The notes: generated from the sequence alone by a model not told the origin. Positions 19,061-29,792 are shown, counted from the stretch's first letter. The stretch is 64,000 nucleotides of DNA from Candidatus Dactylopiibacterium sp. (GCA_031119555.1 JAVHXQ010000001.1:1-64000); one strand, 5' to 3'. Translations and numbers: made by a program.

Positions 19061-20221
19061 ATGCCAAAAGGCAGCACGCAGCAGTTCGAGTTCCATGAGT
19101 TCCGCGACCGCGACACCGGCGTGCGCGTCGTGCGCCTCACGCCGCCCGAGGTGGCCTGTCCGCGCAATTATTTCTACCAGAAGTGCTTCTCCAACGACGG
19201 GCGCTGGCTGATCTTCGGCTGCGAGCTGGAGGGCGCGTTCAACGTCTGGCAACTGAACCTCGCCTCGGGCCAGGCGCGCCAGCTCACCGAAGGCGCGGGC
19301 GACAACTACCACGGCGCCTATCTTTCGCCCGACGACCGCTTCCTGTTCTACACGAAGGGCGGGCGCGAGCATCGCCGCGTGGACCTCGCGAGCCTCGAAG
19401 AGCGCGTGATCTACACCGTGCCCGAGGGCTGGACGGGCGCCGGCACCTGGGTGCCGAACAGCGCGTGCACGCAGATCGCGGGCATGGAAATGCTGGCCGC
19501 CGACCGCGTGATCTCCAGCAACGGCTGGGAGCGCTTCCGGCTCCAGTTCGAACGCCAGCCGCTCGAGCGGCTCATCGCCATCGATATCGCGAGCGGCCAG
19601 GCGCGCGTGGTGCATGAAGAGAAGCGTTACCTGGGCCACCCGATGTTCCGGCCCTTCGACGACGACACGATGGGCTACTGTCACGAAGGCCCGCATGATC
19701 TCGTCGACGCGCGCATGTGGCTCATCGACGCCGACGGCAGCCGTCCGCGCCGCGTCAAGACGCACGCGCCGCACGAAGCCTGCATGCACGAGTTCTGGAT
19801 TCCCGACGGCTCCCGCCTGATGTACGTGAGCTACATCAAGGGCCAGCAGCAGCGCGGCATGTGGGCCGCCGACCCGGTCACGCTGGTCAATGAGCATGTC
19901 ATGGACATTCCGCCCTGCGCGCACCTCATGAGCAACCATGACGGCACGCTGGTCGTCGGCGATGGCGCCGGCCAGCTCGGCGACGTGGCCGACAAGGATG
20001 GGCACGCCTTCGAGCCCGACCCCTATCTGCACCTGTTCGACCTGCGCACGCGCGGCACGCGCCGCATCTGCCGCCACGACACGAGCTGGGCCGAATACCG
20101 GGGCAGCACGCAGGTGACGCATCCGCACCCGTCCTTCACGCCCGACGACAGGCAGGTGCTGTTCTCCAGCGACATGCACGGCAAGCCGGCGCTCTACCTG
20201 GCCGATCTGCCTGCCGCCTGA
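19061..20221 (+). CDS. Oligogalacturonate lyase-like beta-propeller protein (PL22/PD40 type)
   Basis: MPKGSTQQFEFHEFRDRDTGVRVVRLTPPEVACPRNYFYQKCFSNDGRWLIFGCELEGAFNVWQLNLASGQARQLTEG...; alternative GTG start at 19052. Confidence 0.8.
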   Translation: MPKGSTQQFEFHEFRDRDTGVRVVRLTPPEVACPRNYFYQKCFSNDGRWLIFGCELEGAFNVWQLNLASGQARQLTEGAGDNYHGAYLSPDDRFLFYTKGGREHRRVDLASLEERVIYTVPEGWTGAGTWVPNSACTQIAGMEMLAADRVISSNGWERFRLQFERQPLERLIAIDIASGQARVVHEEKRYLGHPMFRPFDDDTMGYCHEGPHDLVDARMWLIDADGSRPRRVKTHAPHEACMHEFWIPDGSRLMYVSYIKGQQQRGMWAADPVTLVNEHVMDIPPCAHLMSNHDGTLVVGDGAGQLGDVADKDGHAFEPDPYLHLFDLRTRGTRRICRHDTSWAEYRGSTQVTHPHPSFTPDDRQVLFSSDMHGKPALYLADLPAA

Positions 20222-20269
20222 CGCCCGCCGGGGCCGCGCGCGGGCGGCGGCCCCGGCCGGCCCGCGGAT

Positions 20270-20557
20270 TCAGTCGAAGAGTTCCTCGAGAAAGCTCTTG
20301 CGCCGCCGCGGGCGAGCGTGCTCGCGGTGATGATCGTCGTGGCCGCGCGTGTCATAAGCCTGCGGACGCGCCGCAGGTGCCGCCTGGGCGGGTTGCGGCG
20401 CCGGGGCCGAGGTCTGGGCGGCGCGTTCGAGGATCTTGTCCAGCTCGCCCCGATCCAGCCATACCCCGCGACAGCCGGGGCAATAGTCGATCTCGATCCC
20501 GCTACGCTCGCTCATGACGAGCGTCTGATTGGCACACACCGGACATTGCATGAACAT
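20270..20557 (-). CDS. Zinc-ribbon (TFIIB-type, zf-TFIIB) small protein
   Basis: MFMQCPVCANQTLVMSERSGIEIDYCPGCRGVWLDRGELDKILERA; CxxC...CxxC. Confidence 0.9.
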   Translation of the reverse strand: MFMQCPVCANQTLVMSERSGIEIDYCPGCRGVWLDRGELDKILERAAQTSAPAPQPAQAAPAARPQAYDTRGHDDHHREHARPRRRKSFLEELFD

Positions 20558-20619
20558 CTCCCGTCGAAACCGCCGGCCCCATGCCGGCCCGCGTTTCGAC
20601 CGCCCCCGCGCGGCGAGGT

Positions 20620-21561
20620 TCAGCGCGTCGGGCGCCCCGCGCGCTCGGCCGTGACGAGCCAGATGCCGCCGCACACCAGGATCAGCGCGATGAGGTATTT
20701 CCACTCCAGGATCTTCTCGTTGAGGAAGATGGCCGAGAGCACCGCGCCCGACACCGGGATCAGGAAGTTGAACACCGCCACCAGCCCCACGCGGTTGTAC
20801 TTCAGCAGCAGCGTCCACAGTGCGAAGGCCACCGACGAGAGCAGCACCAGATACGCCATCAGCAGGCTCGCCTGCAGCGAGAATGCCTGCAGGCGCCCGC
20901 CGAAGGCCGCGCCCAGCGCCAGCAGGGCGAGCCCGCCGACCGAGAGCTGCCAGCCCGTGAGGGCGACCGAATCGATGCGCTGTGAAAGCTTCTTGCCATA
21001 GATCGAGGCGGCCGAGAGGATGAAGGCCGCAAGCACCACGCTGCCCTCGCCGGCCAGCGTGAAGTGGAAGTCCAGCAGCTCGTCACTGAAATTGCAGACC
21101 AGCACGCCGCCGAAACCGATCAGGCAGCCCAGCGCCTTGCGCCCCGTGATGCGGTCGTTGTGGTAGATGAAATGCGCGAGCAGCACCGAGAAGAAGGTGC
21201 CCGTGGCATTCATGATCGAGCCCTTCACGCCGGTGGTGTAAGCGAGGCCGAGGTAGAAGAACACATACTGCAGCGAGGTCTGGAACAGGCCGAGCAGGCA
21301 GACCTCGCCCGCCTCGCGCGCGCTGCGCAGGTGCAGGCGGCGGCCCGTGAAGAAGGCGAAGACGAGCAGCAGCAGGCCCGCGAAGAGGAAGCGCCAGCCC
21401 GCGAACAGCAGCTTGCCGGGAATGTCGTCGGCCGCGATCTCGAGCAGGGCGTAACCGTTCTTGATCGACGGGTAGGCGCTGCCCCACAGCAGGCAGCACA
21501 GCGTGGCCAACGCATACACAACGAGGGGCCGGGTGAAGAACGCACGTGCCTTGTCGCTCAC
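20620..21561 (-). CDS. EamA family (DMT) transporter
   Basis: GTG start [37 protein letters not shown]; ten-TM EamA pattern; overlaps the mnmA 3' end. Confidence 0.88.
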   Translation of the reverse strand: MSDKARAFFTRPLVVYALATLCCLLWGSAYPSIKNGYALLEIAADDIPGKLLFAGWRFLFAGLLLLVFAFFTGRRLHLRSAREAGEVCLLGLFQTSLQYVFFYLGLAYTTGVKGSIMNATGTFFSVLLAHFIYHNDRITGRKALGCLIGFGGVLVCNFSDELLDFHFTLAGEGSVVLAAFILSAASIYGKKLSQRIDSVALTGWQLSVGGLALLALGAAFGGRLQAFSLQASLLMAYLVLLSSVAFALWTLLLKYNRVGLVAVFNFLIPVSGAVLSAIFLNEKILEWKYLIALILVCGGIWLVTAERAGRPTR

Positions 21562-22652
21562 AGGATGATCCCTCCCCCCAGGCATACACGGCTCTCGTAC
21601 ATCACCACCGATTGCCCCGGCGTGATCGCCCATTGCGGCGAGGCGAAGCCGATCTCGGCCGCGTCCGCCGCGATCGACAGCAGGCTGCAGGGCTGGTCCG
21701 GCGTGCGATAGCGCGGCTTGGCGGTATACACCCACTCGGTGCGCGGAGCCCGCGGCGCGATCCAGTTGAGGTCGGTCACGCGCAGGCGCTCGCGCACGAG
21801 CGCGGGGTGATCGTGCCCCTGCACGACGTGCAGCACATTGCCCTGCATGTCCTTGCCGGCCACGTACCAGGCCTCGTGCTCGCCGGCCTTGTCGTTGCCC
21901 TTGATGCCGCCGATGCTGAGCCCCTTGCGCTGGCCGATGGTGTGATACATCAGGCCCTGGTGCTCGCCGAGCAGTCGGTTGTCGTCGAGCGAGCGGATCT
22001 CGCCCGGCCGGGTCGGCAGATAGCGCATCAGGAACTCGCGGAAGGGCCGTTCGCCGATGAAGCAGATACCCGTGGAATCCTTCTTGGCGGCCACGTGCAG
22101 GCCCGCGCGCTCGGCGATTTCGCGCACTTCGCGCTTGTACAGTTCGCCCAGCGGGAAAAGCGCCTTCGAAAGCTGGAACTGGTTGAGCCGGTAGAGGAAA
22201 TAGCTCTGGTCCTTGGTGCCGTCGTCGGCCTTCAGCAACTGGTACTCGACGCGCCCATCGTTCTCGAAGGCGCGCACGCCGGCGTAGTGGCCGGTGGCGA
22301 TCTTGTCGGCGCCGAGGCCGATCGCGTGGTCGAGGAACGCCTTGAACTTGATCTCGCTGTTGCAGAGGATGTCGGGGTTGGGCGTGCGCCCGGCCTCGTA
22401 TTCGCGCAGAAAATCGGCGAACACGCGGTCCTTGTACTCCTTGCTGAAATTCACGACTTCCAGGTCGATGCCCAGCACGTCGCAGACGGACACCACGTCG
22501 ATGAGGTCCTGCCGCGTCGAGCAGTATTCGTCGTCGTCGTCGTCCTCCCAGTTCTTCATGAAAAGACCCGTCACGGCGTAGCCCTGCTGCTTGAGCAGCA
22601 GCGCCGCGACCGCCGAATCCACGCCGCCGGACATGCCGACGATGACCTTCAT
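21558..22652 (-). CDS. mnmA: tRNA-specific 2-thiouridylase
   Basis: [45 protein letters not shown]...; in-frame alternative ATG at 22667. Confidence 0.97.
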   Translation of the reverse strand: MKVIVGMSGGVDSAVAALLLKQQGYAVTGLFMKNWEDDDDDEYCSTRQDLIDVVSVCDVLGIDLEVVNFSKEYKDRVFADFLREYEAGRTPNPDILCNSEIKFKAFLDHAIGLGADKIATGHYAGVRAFENDGRVEYQLLKADDGTKDQSYFLYRLNQFQLSKALFPLGELYKREVREIAERAGLHVAAKKDSTGICFIGERPFREFLMRYLPTRPGEIRSLDDNRLLGEHQGLMYHTIGQRKGLSIGGIKGNDKAGEHEAWYVAGKDMQGNVLHVVQGHDHPALVRERLRVTDLNWIAPRAPRTEWVYTAKPRYRTPDQPCSLLSIAADAAEIGFASPQWAITPGQSVVMYESRVCLGGGIIL

Positions 22653-22681
22653 GCCCTGTCCATCCATCACTCTGCTTCCTG

Positions 22682-23131
22682 TCATTCGTAATGCCGCATC
22701 AGTTCCAGCGGATAGCGCCGGCCGGCCAGATGATCTTCCACGCACTGCAGCACCAGCGGGCTGCGCAGACGCGCGGCGGCCTGCGCGATCTCCTGCGGCG
22801 TCAGCCAGACCGCGCGGATGATGCCCGTGTCCAGCGCCCGCCCCGCCTCGAAGCCCGTGAGCCGCGCGGCAAACGCGAAGCGCAGGTAGGTGATGTCGCC
22901 CGCCGGCCGCGGCCAGCGATAGATGCCCACGAGCGCCTCGGGCTCCACGTGGTGCGCGGTCTCTTCGAGCGCCTCGCGCACGCAGGCCGCGCCCAGCGAC
23001 TCACCGGCCTCCAGATGGCCGGCGGGCTGGTTCAGGCGCACGCCCTGGTCGGTCTGCTCCTCGACGAGCAGGAAGCGGCCCTCGCGTTCGACGACGGCGG
23101 CAACGGTGACGTGCGGAAACCAGCGGGACAT
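22682..23131 (-). CDS. NUDIX hydrolase
   Basis: Nudix box [26 protein letters not shown]. Confidence 0.93.
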   Translation of the reverse strand: MSRWFPHVTVAAVVEREGRFLLVEEQTDQGVRLNQPAGHLEAGESLGAACVREALEETAHHVEPEALVGIYRWPRPAGDITYLRFAFAARLTGFEAGRALDTGIIRAVWLTPQEIAQAAARLRSPLVLQCVEDHLAGRRYPLELMRHYE

Positions 23132-23333
23132 GATGGCAATGCGGTGGAAATTCCAAACCGCGCATTGTAGCCCTGCCGGCCCCCCGCTGCCCGCCCGCGT
23201 GCCGTCGCCACGCCCCCGGCGCGCGGCGACGCACCGCGCCAGCAGCCCCCCGCAACACCGCGCAACGCCCGCAGGACGGAGCCTTGCGCTAGAATTGTGC
23301 GCTTCACACAACAGATTTCCTGGAGTTCCTGAC

Positions 23334-24254
23334 ATGTCGATGGCTGACCGTGACGGTTTCATCTGGATGGACGGCAAACTGGTGCCCTGGCGCGAAGCCT
23401 CGACCCACGTCCTGACCCACTCCCTGCATTACGGTCTGTCGGTCTTCGAGGGCGTGCGCGCCTACAAGACCGCGCGCGGCACGGCGATCTTCCGGCTCCA
23501 GGAACACACCGACCGCCTCTTCAATTCCGCCCACATCTACATGATGAAGATCCCCTTCTCGAAGGAAGAGATCAACGCGGCGCAGAAGGAAGTCGTGCGC
23601 GCCAACCAGCTCGAATCCTGTTACCTGCGCCCGCTGGCCTTCTATGGCTCCGAGAAGATGGGCGTGTCGCCGCGCGGCGCGCAGGTGCACGTGGCCATCG
23701 CCGCCTGGCCCTGGGGCGCTTACCTGGGCGCCGAAGGCCTCGAGAAAGGCATCCGCGTCAAGACGTCCTCCTTCGCCCGCCATCACGTGAACGTGACCAT
23801 GGCGCGCGCCAAGGTGGCCAGCACCTACGCCAACTCCATCCTCGCCAACCTCGAAGCCACCCAGGACGGCTACGACGAGGCGATGCTGCTCGACACCGAG
23901 GGCTTCGTGGCCGAAGGCGCCGGCGAGAACCTCTTCATCGTGAAGAACGGCGTGATCATCGAACCCGAGATCGCCTCGGCGCTCACCGGCATCACGCGCG
24001 ACACCATCCACACGCTGGCGCGCGAACTCGGCTATGCCGTGCAGACCCGCCGCCTCACGCGCGACGACGTCTACATCGCCGACGAAGCCTTCTTCACGGG
24101 CACGGCGGCGGAGGTCACGCCGATCCGCGAACTCGACAACCGCCAGATCGGCAGCGGCTCGCGCGGCCCCGTCACGCAGGCCATCCAGGCCCGCTTCTTC
24201 GATCTCGTGGGCGGCAAGCTGGCCGAGCACGACAACTGGCTGCATTACGTCTGA
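23334..24254 (+). CDS. ilvE: Branched-chain amino acid aminotransferase
   Basis: MSMADRDGFIWMDGKLVPWREASTHVLTHSLHYGLSVFEGVRAY... Confidence 0.96.
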   Translation: MSMADRDGFIWMDGKLVPWREASTHVLTHSLHYGLSVFEGVRAYKTARGTAIFRLQEHTDRLFNSAHIYMMKIPFSKEEINAAQKEVVRANQLESCYLRPLAFYGSEKMGVSPRGAQVHVAIAAWPWGAYLGAEGLEKGIRVKTSSFARHHVNVTMARAKVASTYANSILANLEATQDGYDEAMLLDTEGFVAEGAGENLFIVKNGVIIEPEIASALTGITRDTIHTLARELGYAVQTRRLTRDDVYIADEAFFTGTAAEVTPIRELDNRQIGSGSRGPVTQAIQARFFDLVGGKLAEHDNWLHYV

Positions 24255-24429
24255 CGACCGACGGGCGTGGAGCGCGCGGCGCCCGGCCGCCGCTCCCGTC
24301 CTGCCCGCCGCCCCGCATGCCGGAGCTGGCACGCGGCGCGCACGGCGGCCAGAATCGATTTTCCGGAGCGCGGCACGCAACGCCGCCCTTCCCGTCCGAC
24401 CCCCGATCCGCCCCGGCAAGGAGAGCTTC

Positions 24430-24627
24430 ATGACAGAGAACACCGACAAAAACCAGCCCATCTCCGTCACGGCGAAAGACCTTCCGCTGCACTGCCCGCC
24501 GCCCGACGCCCCGCTGTGGGCGCGTCACCCGCGCGTCTTCCTCGATTTCGGGCACGACGGCGAAACGAAATGCCCTTACTGCGGCGCACGCTACGTCCTG
24601 CACGGCCCGGTCGCCGCCGGCCACTGA
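24430..24627 (+). CDS. Small zinc-finger (CHCC-type) protein
   Basis: ...LPLHCPPPDAPLWARHPRVFLDFGHDGETKCPYCGARYVLHG. Confidence 0.9.
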   Translation: MTENTDKNQPISVTAKDLPLHCPPPDAPLWARHPRVFLDFGHDGETKCPYCGARYVLHGPVAAGH

Positions 24628-24659
24628 GTTCCCGGGCTGCCCCAGGCGGCCCTTTTCCC

Positions 24660-25703
24660 ATGCGCATCCTCATCGTCACGCCTTCCTGGATCGGCGACAC
24701 CGTCGCCGCCCAGCCTCTGTTCATGCGCCTGCGCGCGCGCTACCCCGACGCCCGTCTGGACGCGCTAGCCCCGCCCTGGGTGGCGGCCGTGCTGCGCGCG
24801 ATGCCCGAGATCGACGGCGAGGTCATCGCCAACCCCTTCGCCCATGGCCAGTTGCGCCTCAAGGCGCGCTGGGCGCTCGCGCGCGAGCTGGCCGGGCGCG
24901 GTTATGACGCCGCGTGGGTTCTGCCCAACTCGCTGAAATCCGCGCTGATCCCGCTTTTCGCGGGCATCCCGCGTCGCGTGGGCTTCACGGGCGAATCGCG
25001 CTACGGCCTCATCAACGTGCGCCACACGCTGGACAAAACCGCCACGCCGCTGCAGGTCGAACGCTATGCGATCCTGGCCGGCCCCCCGGGCGAACCGCTG
25101 CCGCGCCCCTGCCCGCAACCGCGGCTGGAAATCGACGCGGCCCGCGCGCAGGCCACCCGCGCCGCGCTCGGGCTGGCGGCCACACCCGCGCCAGTGGTGT
25201 TCTGCCCCGGCGCCGAGTTCGGGCCGGCCAAGCGCTGGCCCGAGACGCACTACGCGGCCCTGGCGCGCCAGCTCGCCGAACGCGGCGTGCCGGTCTGGCT
25301 GCTGGGGTCGAAGAAGGACGCTGCGGTGGGCGACGCCATCGCCCGCCTCTCCGACGGTGCGGCGCTCAACCTCTGCGGCCGCACGGATCTGGCGCAGGCC
25401 ATCGCGCTGATCGCGCTCGCCCGCCACGTCGTCACGAACGATTCGGGCCTGATGCACGTGGCCGCCGCGCTAGACGTTCCGCTCACGGCGCTGTTCGGCT
25501 CCTCCAGCCCGGGCTACACACCGCCGCTCTCGGCGCGCGCGCAGGTGCTTTCGCTGGCCCTTCCGTGCAGCCCCTGCTTCCAGCGCGAATGTCCGCTGGG
25601 CCACCTCAACTGCCTGCGCCAGATCACGCCCGAGCACGTGCTGGCCACCCTGGGGGACGCCGCCATGGCGGCCGAGCCTCCGCCTCGAACCGGGGAACCG
25701 TGA
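24660..25703 (+). CDS. waaF: ADP-heptose:LPS heptosyltransferase II
   Basis: MRILIVTPSWIGDTVAAQPLFMRLRARYP...CPGAEFGPAKRWPETHYAALA; GT9 family. Confidence 0.94.
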   Translation: MRILIVTPSWIGDTVAAQPLFMRLRARYPDARLDALAPPWVAAVLRAMPEIDGEVIANPFAHGQLRLKARWALARELAGRGYDAAWVLPNSLKSALIPLFAGIPRRVGFTGESRYGLINVRHTLDKTATPLQVERYAILAGPPGEPLPRPCPQPRLEIDAARAQATRAALGLAATPAPVVFCPGAEFGPAKRWPETHYAALARQLAERGVPVWLLGSKKDAAVGDAIARLSDGAALNLCGRTDLAQAIALIALARHVVTNDSGLMHVAAALDVPLTALFGSSSPGYTPPLSARAQVLSLALPCSPCFQRECPLGHLNCLRQITPEHVLATLGDAAMAAEPPPRTGEP

Positions 25704-26134
25704 TGAGCAAAACCCTCCTGGCCACGCCCGAAGACGCCGAGCAGGCCTTCTACGAAGCCTTCAACCGCGGCGATCTGGACGCCCTCATGAGCGTCTGGAG
25801 CGAAGACGACGACCCCGTCTGCATCCACCCGGGCGGATCGCGCTTCACGGGGCTCGCGGCGATCCGCGAATCGTGGAAGCAGCTCTTCGAGACGGGCATG
25901 AAGTTCCGCGTGCGCACGAGCAACGTGGTGCGCGCGCAGTCCGCCCTGCTGGCCGTGCACAGCCTGTTGCAGCACGTGCATGTCGAAGGCGACGACACGC
26001 TCGCGCCGCCGCTCATCACCACCAACGTGTATGTGCGCGGCGCGTCGGGCTGGCAGCTCATGATGCACCACACCTCCCCTTCGCCGGACGCCAGCGGCCT
26101 GCTCACGCAGGAATCCCCGCGCGTCGTGCACTGA
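25703..26134 (+). CDS. SnoaL-like / NTF2-fold protein
   Basis: EDAEQAFYEAFNRGDLDALMSVWSEDDDPVCIHPGGSRFTGLAAIRESW; start overlaps the waaF stop (TGATGA). Confidence 0.85.
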   Translation: MSKTLLATPEDAEQAFYEAFNRGDLDALMSVWSEDDDPVCIHPGGSRFTGLAAIRESWKQLFETGMKFRVRTSNVVRAQSALLAVHSLLQHVHVEGDDTLAPPLITTNVYVRGASGWQLMMHHTSPSPDASGLLTQESPRVVH

Positions 26135-26155
26135 GCCCGCCCGCGCCGCAGACCC

Positions 26156-27106
26156 ATGCAATACCGTGCTCCCGCCTGGCTCAAGGGCGCGCATGCGCAG
26201 ACCATCTGGCCGCTGGCGATCCGGGGCGCGCTGCCCGTGCTCGAACGCCAGCGCTGGAAGACGCCCGACGGCGATTTCCTCCACATCGACGCGCTGCCGC
26301 GCCGCGACGGCCAGCCGCTGGTGGTGCTCTTCCATGGGCTGGAAGGATCGAGCCGCAGCCACTACGCGCGCGCGCTCATGCGCGAACTCGATCTGCGCGG
26401 CTGGAACGGCGCGGTGGTGCACTTCCGGGGCTGCTCCGGCGAGCCCAACGCCCTCGCGCGCGCCTATCACTCGGGCGACGCGGGCGAGATCGACTGGGTG
26501 CTGCGCAAGTTCGCGCGCCGCTTCCCCGATGTCCCGCGCTACGCGGCGGGGGTTTCGCTGGGCGGCAACGCGCTGCTCTGCTGGCTCGGCACCCGGCGCG
26601 GCGAAGCGGCGGCGCTGATCCGGCGCGCCGCGGCGATCTCGGCACCGGTGGACCTGCTGACCACCGGCGTGCATCTCGCGCAGGGCTTCAACCGCGTCTA
26701 TACGCGCCACTTCCTCAACACCATGCGCGTGCATGCGCGCCACAAGGCCGAACGCTTTCCCGGCAGCTTCGACGCGGCGAGAGCCGCCCGGGCACGCACC
26801 CTGGCTCAGTTCGACGACGCCTTCACGGCCCCCCTGCATGGCTTCGAGAGCGCCGATGATTACTACCGGCGCGCCTCGTCCCGCCCGCTGCTGCGCCACA
26901 TCGCGGTGCCCACGCTGCTGCTGCACGCGCTCAACGACCCCTTCACGCCACCCGAGGCGCTGCCCGCGCAGAGCGAGATCTCACCGCTGATCCGCCTGGA
27001 GCTGCCGCGCGAAGGCGGTCACGCGGGCTTCGTGACCGGGCCGTTCCCGGGCCGCCTGGACTGGCTGCCACGGCGCCTGCTGGAATACTTCGAGTTCGCG
27101 CGCTAG
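26156..27106 (+). CDS. YheT-type alpha/beta hydrolase
   Basis: APAWLKGAHAQTIWPL...LVVLFHGLEGSSRSHYARALMRE...AAGVSLGGNALL. Confidence 0.9.
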   Translation: MQYRAPAWLKGAHAQTIWPLAIRGALPVLERQRWKTPDGDFLHIDALPRRDGQPLVVLFHGLEGSSRSHYARALMRELDLRGWNGAVVHFRGCSGEPNALARAYHSGDAGEIDWVLRKFARRFPDVPRYAAGVSLGGNALLCWLGTRRGEAAALIRRAAAISAPVDLLTTGVHLAQGFNRVYTRHFLNTMRVHARHKAERFPGSFDAARAARARTLAQFDDAFTAPLHGFESADDYYRRASSRPLLRHIAVPTLLLHALNDPFTPPEALPAQSEISPLIRLELPREGGHAGFVTGPFPGRLDWLPRRLLEYFEFAR

Positions 27107-27323
27107 GAAGGTCGCCCTCGTTCGCCGGCGAGGCGCGCGGCCCACATCGCCAGGCCCGGGCGTGAACGACGGGCGGCGCCGGGCGGGCGCGATCACCCGC
27201 GAGACGCATCCGGGGAAAACCGGGGGGAAGCGGCCCGCGCGGTCAGCCGCGCGGGCCCGTGAGCGTGACAGCCCAGGGGCGGGCTGACGGCATCGTCGGG
27301 CCAGACGATGCCGGGGGCGGCAC

Positions 27324-27566
27324 TCAGGCGTAGGTGTTGATGATGCTGCCCGGCTCGCCCGGATCGGCGAGCTTGCGGCCTTCCTCGGCGCGCGCGCGCT
27401 GCTGCGCTTCGAGGCGCGCCTGCTCAACCTGCTGCTGTTGCTGCTGGGTCTGCTCGGCCTGCTGCTCGCGCAGACGGCGGGCGTCGCCCTGCTGCTGGGC
27501 GGGCGCGGGGCTCGCCGAGGCGGCTGCGATCTGCGAAGACGCCGCGCTGATACCGGAAATCGCCAT
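27324..27566 (-). CDS. Small Gln-rich protein of unknown function
   Basis: MAISGISAASSQIAAASASPAPAQQQGDARRLREQQAEQTQQQQQQVEQARLEAQQ...SIINTYA. Confidence 0.65.
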   Translation of the reverse strand: MAISGISAASSQIAAASASPAPAQQQGDARRLREQQAEQTQQQQQQVEQARLEAQQRARAEEGRKLADPGEPGSIINTYA

Positions 27567-27642
27567 GACCGACTCCTGAAAACGGGGTGGATGCCGCAGT
27601 CTAGCCCCGCGTGGCGGGATGCCGCACGAGGCAGACAGGCTT

Positions 27643-28878
27643 TCAGGGCGGAAAGAAGATCAGCGCGATGACGATGGCGGCGATCACGCCGGCGAGATCG
27701 GCGATCAGGCAGCACGGAATCGTGTAGCGCGTGCGCTTCACGCCGACCGCGCCGAAATACACGGCCACGATGTAGAAAGTGGTGTCGGCCGCCCCCTGGA
27801 AGATGCTCGCCAGCCGGCCCGGAAAACTGTCGGCGCCATAGGTTTTCATGGCGTCTATCATCATGCCGCGCGCGCCGCTGCCCGACAGCGGCTTCATGAG
27901 CGCGGTGGGCAGCGCCGGCACGACCTCGCCGGGCACCCCGAACCACGCCAGCCCGACGGCCACGCCGTGCAGCAGCAGGTCCATGGCGCCACTGGCGCGG
28001 AACACCGCGATGCCGACGAGGATCGCCACCAGGTAGGGCATCACCATGATGGCGGTATTGAAGCCCTCCTTCGCGCCTTCGATGAAAGCGTCGAAAGCGG
28101 GCACCCGGCGCCAGGTGGCCAGTGCCAGAAAGGCCACGATGATGCCGAACAGCACGAAGCCGCTGACGAAGGCCGACTGGGCGGCCATCTGCTCGGCCGT
28201 CAGACGCGCGAACCACACCAGCGTGCCGCCGACGCCCGCGCACAATGCGAGCAGCCAGGCGAGCACGACGGGCTGATGCAGCCGGATCTTCTGCATCCAG
28301 GCCACCGCGAGCAGGCCGGCGAGCGTCGAGAAGAAGGTGGCGAGCAGCAGCGGCAGGAAGACGTCCGCCGGGTTGGCCGCGCCGAGCTGGGCGCGGTAGG
28401 TCATGATGCTCACGGGGATCAGCGTCAGGCCGCTGGCGTTGAGCACGATGAAGAGGATCTGCGCATCGCTCGCGCGCTCGGGGTCGGGGTTGAGATCCTG
28501 CAGCGCGCGCATCGCCTTGAGGCCCATGGGGGTGGCGGCGTTGTCCAGCCCCAGCATGTTGGCGCCGATGTTGAGCAGCATCGCGCCCTGCGCCGGATGC
28601 CCCGCGGGCACGCCCGGGAACAGGCGCCGGAAGAGCGGATCGACCCACCGCGCGAGCCATTCCACGGCGCCGCCCTTCTCTCCCACGCGCAGGATGCCCA
28701 GCCAGAACGTGAGCACGCCCGTCAGGCCCAGCGCGATCTCGAAGGCGGTCTTCGACATCGTGAAGGAATCCTGCACCACGCGCGAAAAGATGCCCGCGTC
28801 GCCGAACGCCAGCCATTGCACGAGGCAGGCCGCGAAGGCGACGAAGAAGAATCCCAGCCAGACGAGGTTGAGGATCAT
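27643..28878 (-). CDS. Spore-maturation A/B-type (SpmA-SpmB fusion) nucleoside-recognition-domain membrane protein
   Basis: MLLNIGANMLGLDNAATPMGLKAMRALQDLNP and C-terminal SFPGRLASIFQGAADTTFYIVAVYFGAVGVKRTRYTIPC in one polypeptide. Confidence 0.88.
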   Translation of the reverse strand: MILNLVWLGFFFVAFAACLVQWLAFGDAGIFSRVVQDSFTMSKTAFEIALGLTGVLTFWLGILRVGEKGGAVEWLARWVDPLFRRLFPGVPAGHPAQGAMLLNIGANMLGLDNAATPMGLKAMRALQDLNPDPERASDAQILFIVLNASGLTLIPVSIMTYRAQLGAANPADVFLPLLLATFFSTLAGLLAVAWMQKIRLHQPVVLAWLLALCAGVGGTLVWFARLTAEQMAAQSAFVSGFVLFGIIVAFLALATWRRVPAFDAFIEGAKEGFNTAIMVMPYLVAILVGIAVFRASGAMDLLLHGVAVGLAWFGVPGEVVPALPTALMKPLSGSGARGMMIDAMKTYGADSFPGRLASIFQGAADTTFYIVAVYFGAVGVKRTRYTIPCCLIADLAGVIAAIVIALIFFPP

Positions 28879-28894
28879 GCGCGCGGCGGCGGCC

Positions 28895-29389
28895 TCAGTC
28901 GCGGAAGTTGCCGGCCTTGATCGGGAAGTCGGTGATCGTCTTGCGGATCATGGCGATGCAGTCCTGCAGGTCGTCGCGCTTGGCGCCGGTCACACGCACG
29001 GCGTCCCCCTGGATCGCGGCCTGCACCTTGAGCTTGCCGTCCTTGATCTGCTTGACGATCTTCTTCGCCAGCTCGCTCTCGATGCCGCTCTTGATCTTGA
29101 AGAGCTGCTTGACCTTGTTGCCGGAAATGCTCTCGACCTTCTGCGCGTCCAGGCGCTTGGAGCTTTCGGCTTCCTTCTTCTCCATCGCGGGGAACAGGAT
29201 GTCCTTGATCTGGTCGAGCTGGAAGTCGGAATCGCCGAACAGGGTGATCTGCTTGTCCTTCTCGTTGAAATCGACCTTGGCGCTGGTGCCCTTGAAGTCG
29301 TAGCGGTTGTCGATCTGGCGCGCGGCCACGTCGATCGCGTTCTTGATCGCGACCATGTCGGCTTCGGAAGTGAAATCGAAGGAAGGCAT
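28895..29389 (-). CDS. yajQ: YajQ family (UPF0234) nucleotide-binding protein
   Basis: MPSFDFTSEADMVAIKNAIDVAARQIDNRYDFKGTSAKVDF... Confidence 0.95.
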   Translation of the reverse strand: MPSFDFTSEADMVAIKNAIDVAARQIDNRYDFKGTSAKVDFNEKDKQITLFGDSDFQLDQIKDILFPAMEKKEAESSKRLDAQKVESISGNKVKQLFKIKSGIESELAKKIVKQIKDGKLKVQAAIQGDAVRVTGAKRDDLQDCIAMIRKTITDFPIKAGNFRD

Positions 29390-29474
29390 GCGGGGGAATC
29401 TCCAGGCGGTCGCCTCGGCCCGTCGTGCGACGGCGCGACCGGCGGCGGCCGGCCACGCGCGGCGCGGGGCGTGA

Positions 29475-29792
29475 TCAGGCGAAATGACAGATGTAGTGGT
29501 AGGGCTCGCTGACTTCGATGTCGAAGCTGGAATTGCCGGGCACGCTGAAGCTCTGCCCTTCGCCGTACTGCTTCCAGTCGGACTCGCCCTTGAGGCGGAC
29601 GCGGCAGCTGCCGGCCACGGTTTCCATGATCTCCGGCGCGCCGGTCGCGAAGGTCAGCGTGGCGGGCAGGATCACGCCGACGGATTTCTTCGTGCCATCG
29701 GGCAACACGATGCTGTGGCTCACGCACTTGCCGTCGAAATACACGTTGGCGCGTGCGATCACGGAGACGGCGTCGAACTGGTTGAGGCTCAT
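29475..29792 (-). CDS. ppnP: Pyrimidine/purine nucleoside phosphorylase (DUF1255)
   Basis: [61 protein letters not shown]... Confidence 0.92.
   Translation of the reverse strand: MSLNQFDAVSVIARANVYFDGKCVSHSIVLPDGTKKSVGVILPATLTFATGAPEIMETVAGSCRVRLKGESDWKQYGEGQSFSVPGNSSFDIEVSEPYHYICHFA

Noticed and set aside
22525-22550. CGTCGTCGTCGTC triplet repeat
   Set aside because: Encodes the EDDDDDE loop of MnmA that is usual for the family; not a separate repeat element
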